From Cryptomeria japonica (taxonomy: Eukaryota; Streptophyta; Pinopsida; Cupressales; Cupressaceae), in assembly GCF_030272615.1 (NCBI RefSeq), contig NC_081405.1, positions 153,963,113 through 154,027,112 on the forward strand: a stretch of DNA of 64,000 nt, read 5' to 3'. The position numbers were made by a program, and so were the translations under genes. Below the pieces are notes generated by a model, which saw nothing but the letters and a program-made list of their open reading frames with translations, was not told the DNA's origin and did no database searches. Below, piece by piece: positions 36,990 through 49,557 of the stretch. Positions within the stretch are counted from its first letter, which is position 1. Each line of letters begins with the position of its first letter.

Positions 36990-39135
36990 GGAGACTAGGG
37001 TTTACAAAAAGAAAAGGAAAACTTCTCCCGGAGACTCAAGCTCTAAGGATATCTCTGCTACAGAATTTCCTACAGCAAAAGTAACCCCTAGCAATGTTGA
37101 GCCAATTCCTGTAGTCACTAGTGGAGATGTTCTAATGGAAATTTCCAGAAAGAATAGGGCTTCCACTCGAAGGGAAAAGGGTAAGGCAGTAAATTCAACC
37201 GAGGTTGAAATTGATGAAGAAAACCCAGTCCCTGCACAAAGGAAAAAGAAAAAGATAAATGAGGTTGTTGAGAAAAACCCTAGTATGGAGAGATTTCAGC
37301 AAAAGCAAGGTGTAAAGTGGAAACTTGATGAGGAACTAGAAGAAGAAACTTTAGCCCTTGGAAGGAAAAACCAAGAAGATGCAAAATCTTCAAGAAATAA
37401 AAAGGAGGTTGTAGTCACAAAACCTCCTGTTGCAGCTTTTTGATTTAAAGAAAGTGCGAAGGAATCTAAACCTGTTAAAACCCACAGGAGTGTTCCAACT
37501 AAGTTTCAGAGAAGAAGTCATAGGCTTAGAAGAAGGCCCAGTAAAAACTCAAATGTGAAATCCAAAGGACCTATCCAAGTTGATACCTCAAATTCATCTT
37601 CCCAAACCCTCGAGTCTAAAGAAAAAGAAAAAGAAGTTTAGCAGGAAGAGGGAATGAGTGAAAATTCTGAAAAGAATCAAACTTCTAAGGAAGAGCAGAG
37701 CACTGAAGAACAACAGGAAATTCAGGATGGACAATATTATGATGAAGGGAATATGGATGGGTTAGATAATCTGGCAAAAGCAGTAGAAAAGGTAATTGAA
37801 TAGGAAAAAGGCACAGATCCTGCAATAATTGCTTCCGTGATAGGACAGGAGGAAGTTCCTACAGCGAAAAGGCAAAACTCTGCCACTGAAGAAGAACCAT
37901 AGCAAGAAGAAATGCAATAGACTCCTTGAGCTGAGAATGAAGTAACTCCTACAGGAGAGAAAGAAAATGAAGGCAAAAAGAAACTCTTGCACAAGAACCA
38001 GTAAATATACAAATGGCAAAGCAGGGACAATTGATTGAGGAACAGAGGAAAGGAAAGAGGATACTTCAAGTAGTTAGGCACAGGCCTACTCATTTTTCTT
38101 GGATGTCAGTTGCATTTGATCTATATCGAGATATGTTGCATAAGGAAGCAGAATGGGAAAATGAGAAGCATCAACTACAGAAGGAAATTAAGAAGAAAGA
38201 TGAAGAGATTGTCGCTCTTAAAGGGAAAATAGACATTGGGGTGACTATGATGCCCAACATTCTTGAGTGTAGACCACCACCTAGGGTATATGCCATGTAT
38301 TTAAAGGAACTCTTCCTCACTTTCAAAATATCCAATATTCTTTTAGATCAAGATCATTCCTTGGAGACTGCTCGGGAATTTAATCAGGTTTATCAAGATT
38401 CTCCTACAGTAATTAGAAACTTACTTTGTGAATTTGTTTTGCACAACTATGCAGTTCCTCATGATAGAGAATGGAACCTTCTATTATATATCGGTGATAT
38501 ACATTTTAGGGCACTAATGTCTTGGATCTAGAATGGACATGCAAGAGGTGAAGAAGCTAACACTTATCAAGAAGAAGAACTCAGAATTCCCTTGCCAATA
38601 AGAGCATAGAGTGATAATCCCAGGAGACAATATTATGATTGGCAGAAAGTGTTGTATCATCTTAATTTTAAGCCCAAAATATTAGCCTTGAGGGCATAAG
38701 CATATAAGGAATTTGAAGCAATGAGGCCCTCTGAGGCACAATCGGCTCTAGGTCATGTAGCAAGAAGGTAGAACAGTGTTACAAAAGAATTAAAGATGGC
38801 AAAGCCACACTCTTTGCAGAATTACTATGCAACTTTGAAAAGAACTTTATGGTACCTTTAGTTAGGATGAACAAAAATGAATAATTGGCTTCCCTTACTC
38901 TTTCAACCACCTATACTTTTATGGCCAATGCCAAACTTCAAAAGGTATGTCAATTCATTCGATGAGACAATAGAAAAAGATAGATGGGATAGACTTGAGA
39001 GGAATGAGGGGTTTTATTGGAGCATTACTACAGGAGGCTCAGGACAAACTCAAGTCATTGATTATAGAGTTCGGGAAAGAGGAAGGAATGCAACATCTTC
39101 ATCTTCTGGAAGACCAGCAAGATTTTAGGTTGCGG
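36990..39135 (+). pseudogene. Extra region between integrase and 3' LTR (fossil)
   Basis: A lysine- and glutamate-rich stretch (37135-37443 and on), then a segment at 38013-38531 with a coiled-coil-like run EAEWENEKHQLQKEIKKKDE and a C-terminal part around RVYAMYLKELFLTF. A short piece at 38877-39128 follows. Athila/Tat elements often carry an added ORF here. I see no membrane segment that would make it envelope-like. The function is unknown and the region is broken. Confidence 0.6.
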
Positions 39136-39140
39136 GGAAA
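39126..39140 (+). other. Polypurine tract of the Gypsy element
   Basis: The purine-rich GCGGGGAAA lies directly before the 3' LTR, where plus-strand priming occurs. Confidence 0.6.
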
Positions 39141-40404
39141 TGATGAGCCAAAAGAATGACTCTATTTTATCTATATGTGTGTGTCATTATTGCAAAATTA
39201 GGAGTCTAGTTATGTCTTTTGAGTTTAGAACCTTTGCGAAGTGATAAGATTTAATATTTTGATGATATGGTCATGTGACATGAACTCGTTTGATATATGT
39301 TCATTTTTTATGCAATATAATAGGAAATTATGCTATGAGGAATATCCATGGTAAGGTTGCATGTAGATTTTGAATGTTACTCTAATAGGGATAATTTGGC
39401 CTATATTTGTGCATGTTAACAATTTCATGCAGGGTGAAAGAAGAGTGTTGAACCAGTCTAAGGTGTTCAGGAATAAAGATTATGGAGTTGTTATCTAGGA
39501 AAAGGGATAACAAGAATTGTCATTGAAAGAGTCAGTTGGCAGTTGAAAGTGGTTCATTATGAATTATCTAAAGACTTAATGATTTCCTTTGTTGAATGAG
39601 TAGATTTAGGGTTGAGGTTATGCTAGATTCCCTTTATTGTTCCAACAAACTTTGACTGATTCTCAGCATTTGTAATTTCACCTTCTTTTTCTCCTTGTTC
39701 AATAAAGCATCCTCCTTGAACTTTGGGAGTGGTATGCTAGCTAGTTAGGAATTTCATAATTTAAATAAACTCCCACCTCTCTTGTATAGTGGTTGAGAAT
39801 AAGATAGTTTCAGCTATTGTAATACAATTTTGAGTTAAAAGAATCAGACTTCCAACAATTTGTTGTTATGTTGTCTTGTACTTTTAAATCAATAGAGATG
39901 ACACTTTAAGATCCAAGCGTTTGATTTAGTTGTTTGGATGCTTGCTAAGGGGGCCCACTTAGTTAGTATTCCTTTGATTAATTCTATCAATCATTTCTCA
40001 TTTTGTACTTAGCATTATCTTGATCACGGACTGTTCCTGAAGCCACTGGAATACTTCTTATGACTGTTCCTGCAGCCACTACGAACTGAGTAGAATCTTG
40101 TTTGTTGATCATAGATAAGTCTTATCTTTCCTAGTTGTTTCTTAGAAGCTAGTTAGTTTTCCTTACAAACATTTCAGTTATTTGTTTCCAGCATTTTCTT
40201 AAAGTAACATTTCAATTCTAGTTTTAGGAGAAGTGGTTGTTTCGGTCTTTCTAGTGCATATACCTTGCAGACACATTTCAAGTATACGCCCTGGGTTGAC
40301 AACTAAATGAACCTTCATGATGAAAGATAATTACTTTGTCGGATGTCCAATCTCTGAGGTATGATTTCAAGGTCTAATTATTGAACCATTAGAAAGGTTA
40401 GTCA
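39141..40404 (+). repeat. 3' LTR of the Gypsy element
   Basis: 1,264 bp, TGATGAGCC...GGTTAGTCA, colinear with the 5' LTR with scattered substitutions and small indels. It is followed by the CCTTG target duplication. Confidence 0.95.
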
Positions 40405-41333
40405 CCTTGATTTATTATTTAATTGTTATTGGTTATTATATTTTATATTCTCTTGATAGTAGTTGAGTAATCAAATATTATACTTATACCTACCCTATTA
40501 TTCTATTGGTTGAGATTTGGGGGTAAGTAAATAATATTATTTTATAAGGTCTTATCTCGAATTTGGGAAGGGGATTGGTATAGAATATAGTTTCTTAGAA
40601 TACTTTGATTGGGTGGTTTATTGCTTAGGTTTTGAATGCATTTTCTATTTAATTATTTTTCCTATGTGTTGTCGTGGTTGGCTTCTCTAAGAATTTCCCT
40701 GTATTGTTGAAGATTTCTAATTGATTGAGCTTAGATTGTTGGAGCTTGTTGGATTTTGGATTGGGCTTGTGCTTCATCAACTTTCATTGTGCCTTAGCTT
40801 TGATTTCTGAGTTGGTTTTATACCTTCTCTGCAAATTTTAATTTAAGAAAAGATTGTCTTCTCCATGCATATGTATGTTGTTTGCGGGATGGGGGAAATG
40901 CTATTAGGAATAGAATAATAATATAGTTTATATTATATGGTTTTGGGAAATGAATTTACTCAAATTTCATTGTATGCATCCTGCCGCGAACAACATTGTG
41001 TTCTCTTTGTGTATGTTGTGATGAGTATGTAGCTTCTATTTGAATTAGATTTGTGTAGTCTGGGGATTGTATTTGCTTCTATTGAATTTCCTAAAGGTCT
41101 TTGTGTTGAGGACTTGTTGTTCTTCCTATGTCTAGTTGTATTGGTCATTGTTATGTGTTGTATGTTATGCTTGTTCTGGCTTCACTTCCCATTTGATTTT
41201 AATGAACTTCCTTGGTTTATATTTGCAATGCGCCTGTTTGAGTTGGATTCCCATCATTTTCTATGCCTTACTGGATTCTCTAAGTCCCGATGAAGTCTTA
41301 TGTTTTCATTTTTTGAGTTATTCTCTACGAAAG

Positions 41334-41585
41334 CGCTAAAACTATGTTTGCACTAATTCCTTGAGTATATGCGCTATCTCATTCATTATATGCGCTAATA
41401 TATTCCTCGAACGCATTATTATGGGTAATGAAGGCGCTAATGTATTAGTCATATGTGCTAATGAATTCTTCAAAGGCACTGTAATTTTGGTCAAAAACAC
41501 TACTTTGTTCAACAAAGGCATTGAAACGTGTTGTAAATGCTCTAATCTATTAAACAAAGGCGCTACTCTGCTCTGTCAGGGGCAT
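41334..41585. repeat. Degenerate array of a GCGCTAA motif
   Basis: About ten diverged units of 22-28 bp have variants of GCGCTAATNTATTNAACAAAGG. GCGCTA, GGCACT, GGCATT and ATGCTCTAAT recur at regular steps. It lies in the right half of the LTR-type fossil 29391-43603. No function is apparent. Confidence 0.6.
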
Positions 41586-43603
41586 TTTGATGATTTTGGT
41601 TGTTTGAGTCGATTTTCCTGAGTTTGTTTTTGTACCAAAGACAATATTTTGATATTCCTATGTTTTACCAATGTTGGATATTGCTCAAATTTGATTATTG
41701 GTTCTTGCTTTCGGCTTCAGGAAGATGGTTAATACCTTGTTGTAGAGGAATGTGTATATGTATGTATTTGCTCCAGCAAGATGAGTATTCCTTGTTGTGG
41801 AGGATAAGTTGTTATAACTCCTGCGAGAGGATATGGATGTCTCACTATTGAGGATTTGTTTATGCATGAGTGAGTAAGAAGGAATTTATACCTTGATATT
41901 GTTGTTGATTTGATTTGGTATCATTGAGGCTCTTTCTTTATCTTGTTGGTCATATGGCTCTTGGTTATGTGCTCAAATTTGCATATGTCTATGTGAATGC
42001 TATTTGTGGACATATTGGGATGAGCCTCCTTGATGTTATTGTCATTTATGTTTACCCTAAGGTCTTGGAACATGGTTAGGGAGAGTGGGCTTTCATGTGA
42101 TGATTGGGATCATGAGAGATAGGTTGCTAAGAGATTTCTAGCAAGGATGCTTTGAGTCTAGACCACCAGGGTACATTGGAAGTTTTCCTTGTTTAACAAG
42201 TGATAACATTAATAATTTATTAGATGAGTTGGGTAATTAGGATTCACCTAAACAAGATAATAATGGTTGTTTGAGCCCCAAGACTTATTCCTAGGGAGGA
42301 TGTTTTAGGATAAACTTGGGAAGGCCATTGAGATGCCAAACCAAACTCCCTTGAATCTCTCATAGGTTGAGATCGTTCCACATGTCTATCAATGTTCGTA
42401 TTTCCCTTCTATGTGAGGATAGCATGCAGAGACATGTCTATCAAGGTGTGGCCTTCCCTTCTATATGAGGATATCATGTGATGACACTCTCACCCTACAT
42501 GTTTCCTTGGTCCATGTTCCTTACGTCATGGTTGTTGACACGCCTCTCAGAGTTTCTATGTTTTATGATTAGCCATGTGATGTGATTTGGCTTATTGATT
42601 ATGAGTTACTTTTTAGCTGTGATTCTTGAGTTGTTGAGTCTCTTTGGTTATTAGGTGTCAACCTACGTCTAGAGTGTGTGTGGGATCTCGTGTCATCTCC
42701 TAGCATGAGGGTGGATCGTTTGGTTCCACATGGTCAGATGTTTTGATTCCTTATTCCATTGGGATGCTCTTCATTGGATGCTTTTGTGTGTGGATGTGGA
42801 TTCTTATCTCTTCAACTTATGGATAGATGTTGTAGCATATGTATGTACATGTCTTATATGGCATGGTAATGTAGATTTCATGAGGTCTTTGTACTTTTAT
42901 TTGAGAGCTAGGCTCCTTAATATAAATGGATTATATGTGCATGTAATTCTAGTCGATGTACAAGACTCTTGTAGTAGGACATATTGATATAATCTTATTG
43001 TATCCTTGAAGTTGAATAATTAATGGAAATAATTTGATTGGTTCTATTGATGTGCATTTAGTATCATATGGATGTTTGTTGTTATATAAAAGAAAATGGG
43101 CTAGTAATATGGTGGATTACATTGGAAATGGAATTATGATGTTAGATGATGATTAAGTAATTGGGATTAGGAACATTTGGATTTGTGTTTAAAAATGAAC
43201 CTAATGGGGTTAAAATAGGTTGCATTATTAATGAAGGAATTCATGATAGATAGATTAGAGGTTGATATCGTATTTATGCATGAAATAAGTAATTGTTAGA
43301 TGAGTAGATTGCATTGGATTATAGTAGCATTCATGATGTTATTGTTGATGGAGATGTTGTAGTAATGATGTTGAGATACCTTGGGGAAAAGGGTTAAATA
43401 TTGAGTTGTATTTATTTCCACTTGTGTAATGAGTTATGATTATGCTTGTATGCTTATGTTCATATGTGATTATCATGTGTATGGATGTTTAATGCATATG
43501 AGTAAATGGATTTATGTGTTGTATTGGATGATGTAAAAAAAAATTATCTCTGTTTGCATGTTAGTTAGCTTTATTTCTCTAGGGTATTTTGGCAGACATT
43601 ACA

Positions 43604-46158
43604 CAACAACTCCATTTAGGACATCCATAATTATTTTAGAATCCCCTTAAAGAATAACTTTATGATAATTAAGCTTCTTCAACCTTTTCAATGCTCACCA
43701 TGCAACAAGGGCCTCTACATTATTACTAGTTCCTACTCATAGGTTTTTCCCATAGTATTCTACGAGTCTTCCTTTATCATCTCTTATGACACCTCCAGCA
43801 CCGGATACCCTAGGGTTGCCTTTAGAGCAGGCATCAAAATTACTCGTAACCCACCCTTCCATTGGAGGATGTCATTTGCTTATTTCCCTTAGGAGATTTT
43901 TTTGCCTGTTAAACTTTGTAAGCACCTAGTTTAACCCCCAAACTTGTTTTAGCCTCATCTCAAAATATGATGGCAAAGTTTTAGAAAATCCAAAAGATTG
44001 ACATTGATGTTTCTAGGGATAACCCAACAAACAACAAGAATAAAGAGATCAGTTGACCATAGCTCCCAAGAAAAAGGACAGTGAAAAAAAATGTGTTATA
44101 TACTTTCAACATCCTCATAATAGAGAGAACATTTTTTGACAAACTAAACTCCCTCCTATTCATATTATCAATCATGGGGATATTAATGATGGACACTAAT
44201 CCAACCAAAAAAATTAATCTTAAGGATTAGTTTTCAGATCCAAACCTATTGCCAATTGAAAGACTCTTGAGGAACATTATCAAGAAATTATAGGCAAATT
44301 TCACTAAATAATTACCTAAGGAATTGGCCTTCCATATTATTTCATCCTCCTTGTTTGGTGAGATAAAGGATGATTCTCCCATTTGTTGGAAAGAGTAGAA
44401 GCAACAATATCCCTATCATTTTGACAAGGAATATCATTAGACTAAATGTTATTTAGTTGGGCTCCAAAATATTTTCACCTTGGCGGTTCATTGTTCTAAT
44501 CCACATAATCATGCAAGAATTTACCATTACATATAATAAGAGCCATTTTGATATGCTAAAACTCGTTAACAGAGGATAAAGTGGTATCCCCATACCGCAC
44601 ATCCTCCTAGAACGGGGTATTTTTACCAATCCCAACCAGCATTCTATTACCTTGCTTGATAATGTTCATTATATTCAATAGGTTGTTCCATACCAAGATC
44701 CATGAGGGAGAGCAACATCGTAAATAAATTGATTAGAAAACTCATTAATTTGGCATTTAGCTCTTATAATTTGAACCCAATCCTCATTACCTTTTAGGAT
44801 TTGCCACCGAAGTTTTGTCAAACGAGATTTATTGAAGATCTTGATCTATTTAATTCCCAGCCCTCCATGTTTCTTTGGTATGCATACCTTTTCCCTACTA
44901 ACAAGGGAAATCCTAGATTTTTCATTAGAACCTGTCCATAAAAATTTCCTCTGGATTTGCTCTACTTTTTCTACAAGGTTAGCAGGGATCTTAAAAAGGC
45001 ATAAATAGTAAACTTCGTCATTCTATAAGGAAGCCTTTAACAGTTGAAGTTTTCTTGTCTGACTTAGAAGCTTTCCTTTTCAACCTGCAAGCTTCTTTTG
45101 AACTCTTTCAATAATGTAATTCCAAAATTTAATGGTTGGTTTTTTAGAGATAAGGGGAAGCCCAAGATAGGAATCTGGGAGAGAGGAAAATCTTGAAATT
45201 TGAATAATTTCACGCTAAAGGTTTGAGGAGGTATGAAAGAAGTATAATTTATTGTTACTATAATTTATGTGTTGACTTGAAATTAAGTCATATCCATTCA
45301 GAATTTCCTTCCATCATTTAGCTTCCACCATAAAGGCTTCTCCAAAAAAGATAGTGTCATCAACAAATTGTTGGTGAGAGGAAGGAGACATTGAGGAAGC
45401 AAATTTAACACCTTTTATCAAATTAAGATCTAGGTACTTTTGAATATTCCTTCCTAGAACCTCAACAACAATGATAAAAAGGTAGGGAGAAAGAGGATCC
45501 CCTTGATCTAACCCATATCCACAAGAAAAAGTAGCCTCCGAGAGCCATTAACCAACATAGAATGGGAGGGGATCATCATACATTTTATCAACATTTTCAA
45601 ATATCTTCCAAAAACCCCATATTTCTTGAGAACTTTAATAAGGAATTTCCAAGAAACTCTCTCATAGGCTTTAGATATGTCCAATTTAAATAGCATTCCA
45701 GATTTCTTATTAGACTCCATAGAGTGGATTAGCTCATGAGTAGTGAGAACAACATCCAAAATGTATCATCCCTTGACAAATCCTTTTTGGTTAGGAGAGA
45801 TCATCCTATCCAACACCATCTTAAGTCTATTAACCAACAACTTAAAAACAAATCTTATATAAAGTATTACATAGACTAATAAGTCTATAGTCTTTCATAG
45901 AAGCAACATTCTTAGATTTCATAATCAAAGCAATGAAATTAGCATTAACCTATTTCAGTAATTTAGAGTTATCTTTCATAGGCCTTTTCTGGAATTATCT
46001 TCCTAGTTAAGAAGGATGCCATTGCGGTCTGAACCTACCCTCGGGAGAGCCTTAAGAGAAAGATTTGCATAGATATCCCAAGTATTAGAAATCAAAAACT
46101 AATCTAGCTTGACTTGGATTAGATGACTGCCTTGATGTCAATTGGACCAAATGTACAT
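43604..46158 (-). mobile_element. LINE segment: end of endonuclease, reverse transcriptase, RNase H
   Basis: Minus strand. From 46158 down: endonuclease end (WSN.HQGSHLIQVKLD, LPRVGSDRN), reverse transcriptase (GMLFKLDISKAYERVSWKFL at about 45700, with the DISKAYERVSW motif typical of plant LINEs), a connection region, then RNase H to 43604 (WVTSNFDACSKGNPRVSGAGG, a NNVEAL helix, GDSKIIMDVLNGVV). Many stops and frame changes show it is dead. The left edge is cut by the LTR-type element and the right edge by the 15.6-kb DNA transposon. Both edges continue in frame on the far side of those insertions (at 29390 and 61788). Confidence 0.85.
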
Positions 46159-46190
46159 GGGTGAGCTCACAATAATGGTTCCCACTTTTT
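46159..46190 (+). repeat. Left terminal inverted repeat of the large transposon
   Basis: GGGTGAGCTCACAATAATGG followed by TTCCCACTTTTT. It matches the right end except for one G/A change and one extra terminal G. Confidence 0.85.
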
Positions 46191-46963
46191 TGCCACTTTT
46201 GATACTAAGATGAACATTTTTAAAATAATTTTCAACTTCTGACAACTACAACTTTTAAACTATTAAGAATTTGAAGATGTTGTAAATTAGTGATTTGTAG
46301 CATTTTGTCTATAGATTCTAAATATATATTATTTTTAAATTTTGAATATTTTTTTTATTTTTCCATATCCCTCGAAAAGTAGTTTTTCATAGCAAACTAC
46401 ATTTTTTAAGAGTGATGTGCCTCCCAAAACGCATAACTTTTTTTCTATAAATGATAAAAAAACTCAATTCTTTCGAATTTTAGTTTGTAACATCAATATC
46501 TAGGGCTTGCAGTTGGTTTGATAGTGATATGTTGAATATTTTTCATTTTATTAAGTTTTGAAGTTCGACTACTTATAATTCAGACATAGGTTTAGGTTTG
46601 AACACATGACTTCTTCTATATATATCGAAATTCTTTTTTTTTTGTTAGAAAGAAAACATCAATATGGAGGGCTTATATTTCTTTTATAATTTTTTTGAAT
46701 TAGTTTCCTATTTTTCCCAATGCGTTGAACAGAGAAGTTCATGTTCGGTGAAAAAACAATATTTCGTAAAATTAAAAAAAAAACAAGATCATAATAAATT
46801 CACAATGTAATAAAATCATACTCATTGGAGAGATTTCTCCTAGCACTACCATCATATTTTTGGGTTTCAAGATTCTTTCATTTGAGCCTTGAACCAAAGG
46901 TTTGAAGGCCAAAATTTCTCAGAGTTATGAAGAATTTGGGGAGAGATGTCAAAAAAAGGGTAG

Positions 46964-47102
46964 TTCATACGAACAGGGGTTCAAACGAAGGTTTGAACCC
47001 CCCTTCATTCAAACCCACTGGATAGAATAATGGCACAAACATTCACATAACAGCCTAGTTCAAACGAACCCGACCTTTTGTAACGGTCAACATTCGTATG
47101 AA
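46964..47102. repeat. Left cluster of TTCNNNNGAA palindromes
   Basis: TTCATACGAA (46964), TTCAAACGAA (46980 and 47059) and TTCGTATGAA (47093), embedded in AGGGGTTCAAACGAAGG-like sequence. The same motif clusters near the right end at 61524-61644. Subterminal repeats of this kind often bind transposase. Confidence 0.6.
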
Positions 47103-47515
47103 CCCCAGCTGACCCAAATTTTTATTTTTTTAACAATTTACTATGTCATATAAATATAGATATTTTTTTCATTTTTTTAAACACAAATGATCAAAATAAT
47201 TCACATTTTTGAATGAAGGAAGACATTTAAAAGTTATTTTGAGGGCAATAATTTGAAGATATTTGAAGGTTATTTTAAAAGCATGGGGAACAAGAAGAGA
47301 AGGCAAGAAGAGACTTCAAAGAATTATTCACCCAAAACGGAACAAAGGTATCGAGAACAAAGAAGGCAAAGACATCATGATGCAAGTATGTATTTTTATT
47401 TAATTTATTTTTAATTTTATATGTATTACGTACTGAAAATTGTGTTTATTTGATAGTATTAGTTAAAGTTTTTTATGTAATAATTTTATGAAAATTATTT
47501 TAAATAATATTAATT

Positions 47516-48571
47516 TATTTTTATTTTTTTAATGATAAGTGCTATCTAGTCTAGGGATAGTGCCCTATATTAGATTCAAAAAAAGAACTATTACATATCG
47601 AAGCCAAGATGCCAGCCATTAACAAAAAAGGACCAATCGAAGGCAGCAAACAAGGCATAGTTACAAAAGATGAAAACAACTTATTAGTTGCCTTGAATGG
47701 CTTGCATGATGAAAACAATATGTTCACCTATAAGAAGCAGTAAGGCCTCACTTAACATTGTTACGGAGAAGATCTGACTTGACTTGGACACAGACGATCT
47801 CAGGGGCAGACGCTTTGTCAAATATCACCTCAACATTGGGAGAATCAATGCCCAGATTGGCAAGAAGATCCGCAACCCAGTTTCCTTATCTATATGTGTG
47901 CATGACCTCATAGACTCCAATCAAATTCAATAGCAGAGTAAAACATGGGATCCATTTGTACAAAGTCTCCTATTTTGAAATTGCAATTTTATTAACCCAT
48001 TAATAGTTATAAGTGAATCACCCTCGATAACTATTTTTGACAAACCATGTTTGACACATAAAGTGAGACCTGTAATGAGGGCATGAATCTTGGCCTCATT
48101 ATTGGTGGCCCATCCAAGTGAACTGTAAGTGCCCAAAATCAAATCACCCTCAGCATATCTGATAATAGCACCATATCCAAAGACCCCGGGATTACCTCTA
48201 TAAGCACCATCGAAGTTCAGTTTGAACCAATCTGGTGCAGGTGCTTTCCATCTTATATGCTTCCTGTCGACCCTTTTATTAGAGAATACAAAGCCAAGAT
48301 TGTGGTCTTTCAGTTGCCAGTATTTTTTCGTGGATCGATCCCAGACATTGTAGCATCTGACAATTCTTTTGTGTTTACCATTGACCACTTCCTCAATTGC
48401 CAATTTTAAGATCTCAATGAGTCTGTCCAAGGGAAGATATGTTTCTTTAAAAATCCTCTTATTCCTCTCCTTTCCAGAGGTGCCATGTGATCAAAGATGG
48501 GCCAATCAGCCATAAATCGCTCCATTTCGAAGAATGAAAGGTGGGCCAAGATAAGAGGAAGTCTTTTAGTG
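47516..48571 (-). mobile_element. 5'-truncated LINE tail with perfect 18-bp target duplication
   Basis: TTTTAAATAATATTAATT flanks it at 47498-47515 and 48572-48589. The minus strand encodes an RNase H (48430-47927): WFKLNFDGAYRGNPGVFGYG, then ATNNEAKIHALITGL and IVIEGDSLITINGL. The DGA, E and GDS signature residues are intact. An A-rich tail lies at the left. It sits in what looks like the first intron of the transposase gene. The flanks are still identical, so this is a fairly young insertion. Confidence 0.9.
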
Positions 48572-48589
48572 TTTTAAATAATATTAATT

Positions 48590-49557
48590 AAATTAAATTA
48601 ATTTAATTTATATAATAACTCTATCTTAATTAATTCTAAATGATGTTATTTTTATTAAATAAATTGGAAATGGTAGGATTAAAAATAATCTTGTTTTAAT
48701 TAAAAATAATTTTGTTTTAATTTAAAATAATGTGTATTTGCATTTCAAATTCCATTAACTTGCTTGTTGTGTAATTGACATTTTCTCTCCCCCTGAAGTC
48801 CATTTATAATAGATAGTTTTAATTTAAAATTTAGATCTTTAGGACCCCTCTCTTTCCCATTTATAATTTAATTTAGATAGTCCATAAATATATAATTTAA
48901 TTTAGATTTTGAAACCAAGTCTCTTTTTAGTTTAGCAAACACTTCAATTGGTGCTCTAAAATTAACAAACTTGTCTTTTGTGTCTTGAGAAATAAGCTCT
49001 TTTTTTCTCCTTAGAAAGGGGCCTGCCTCCCAAGTATCCCTTAAGGCTTGGTGAGAGGGAAGGGCCCAAAGTGGTAACAAGCTAAAGCCAAGCTTTTCCA
49101 AACCACTATAAATAAAAGTGATTGTAACGAAAGTTGCAAGCAACGGGTGCTGGAATGGCATAGCAACGTTAACTCATCGGATCTATGCCCACCTAAATGG
49201 ATGCCCTTACTAGTGCCTTTTTTGTGTTAGAATCCCAAAACTTTCTAGTTGTTGGGGTAGGAGGTCAGACCCCTAGAGCGGCTCACACACATACAGTTCT
49301 TAGTAGAGATACAAAGTTTTGCCACAGGGGAGTTTTCGTGAGGACTAGTGCTTAGTTGCCCTAGAGAAGTGAGTGTCGTGGAGGGGAGCTAGTGGGATCA
49401 AGCACCCAAGTATTCTCTTTGAATTGTGTAGCTTGGGGTAACCCCCCAAGTGGAATTCAACAACTATTGTCCCAGCCAACCCTAGGATTTGTGCTTGCAT
49501 GATCAAAACAATCAAACACTTTCAAACAAACAAACATTGTGTCTACTTTGTTTTCAA
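48590..49557. other. Unclassified DNA inside the large transposon
   Basis: AT-rich at first, then a more GC-balanced stretch (49140-49500) unlike its surroundings. A 97-codon minus-strand frame at 49161-48868 shows no domain I recognise. The 49140-49500 block may be a piece of another repeat. Confidence 0.4.

Larger units (their letters stand above)
30367..40404 (+). mobile_element. Ty3/Gypsy retrotransposon, Athila/Tat-like, broken
   Basis: A 10,038-bp element with two LTRs of about 1.27 kb, both TGATGAGCC...GTCA, flanked by the perfect 5-bp duplication CCTTG (30362-30366 and 40405-40409). The order gag, protease, reverse transcriptase, RNase H, integrase marks Ty3/Gypsy. The RT motif RQPQRRINPT and the primer site TGGCGCC point to the Athila/Tat branch. 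All domains are recognisable, but the coding region is broken at roughly a dozen or more places, so it is not autonomous. The LTRs differ at about 5-8% of positions by eye, suggesting an insertion many millions of years old at slow gymnosperm rates. Confidence 0.95.
29391..43603. mobile_element. LTR-type fossil (solo LTR or LTR-like), split by a Gypsy element
   Basis: Starts TGTAGTGTCC and ends GACATTACA, so it has the TG...CA ends and short inverted repeat of an LTR. Flanks are CAGCA (29386-29390) and CAACA (43604-43608), a 5-bp duplication with one difference. Without the Gypsy insertion (30367-40404 plus CCTTG) it is about 4.2 kb. No coding domain is seen in either half. It interrupts the RNase H of the minus-strand LINE. 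A 4-kb solo LTR is long but known in plants; a non-autonomous LTR element is the alternative. Confidence 0.6.
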
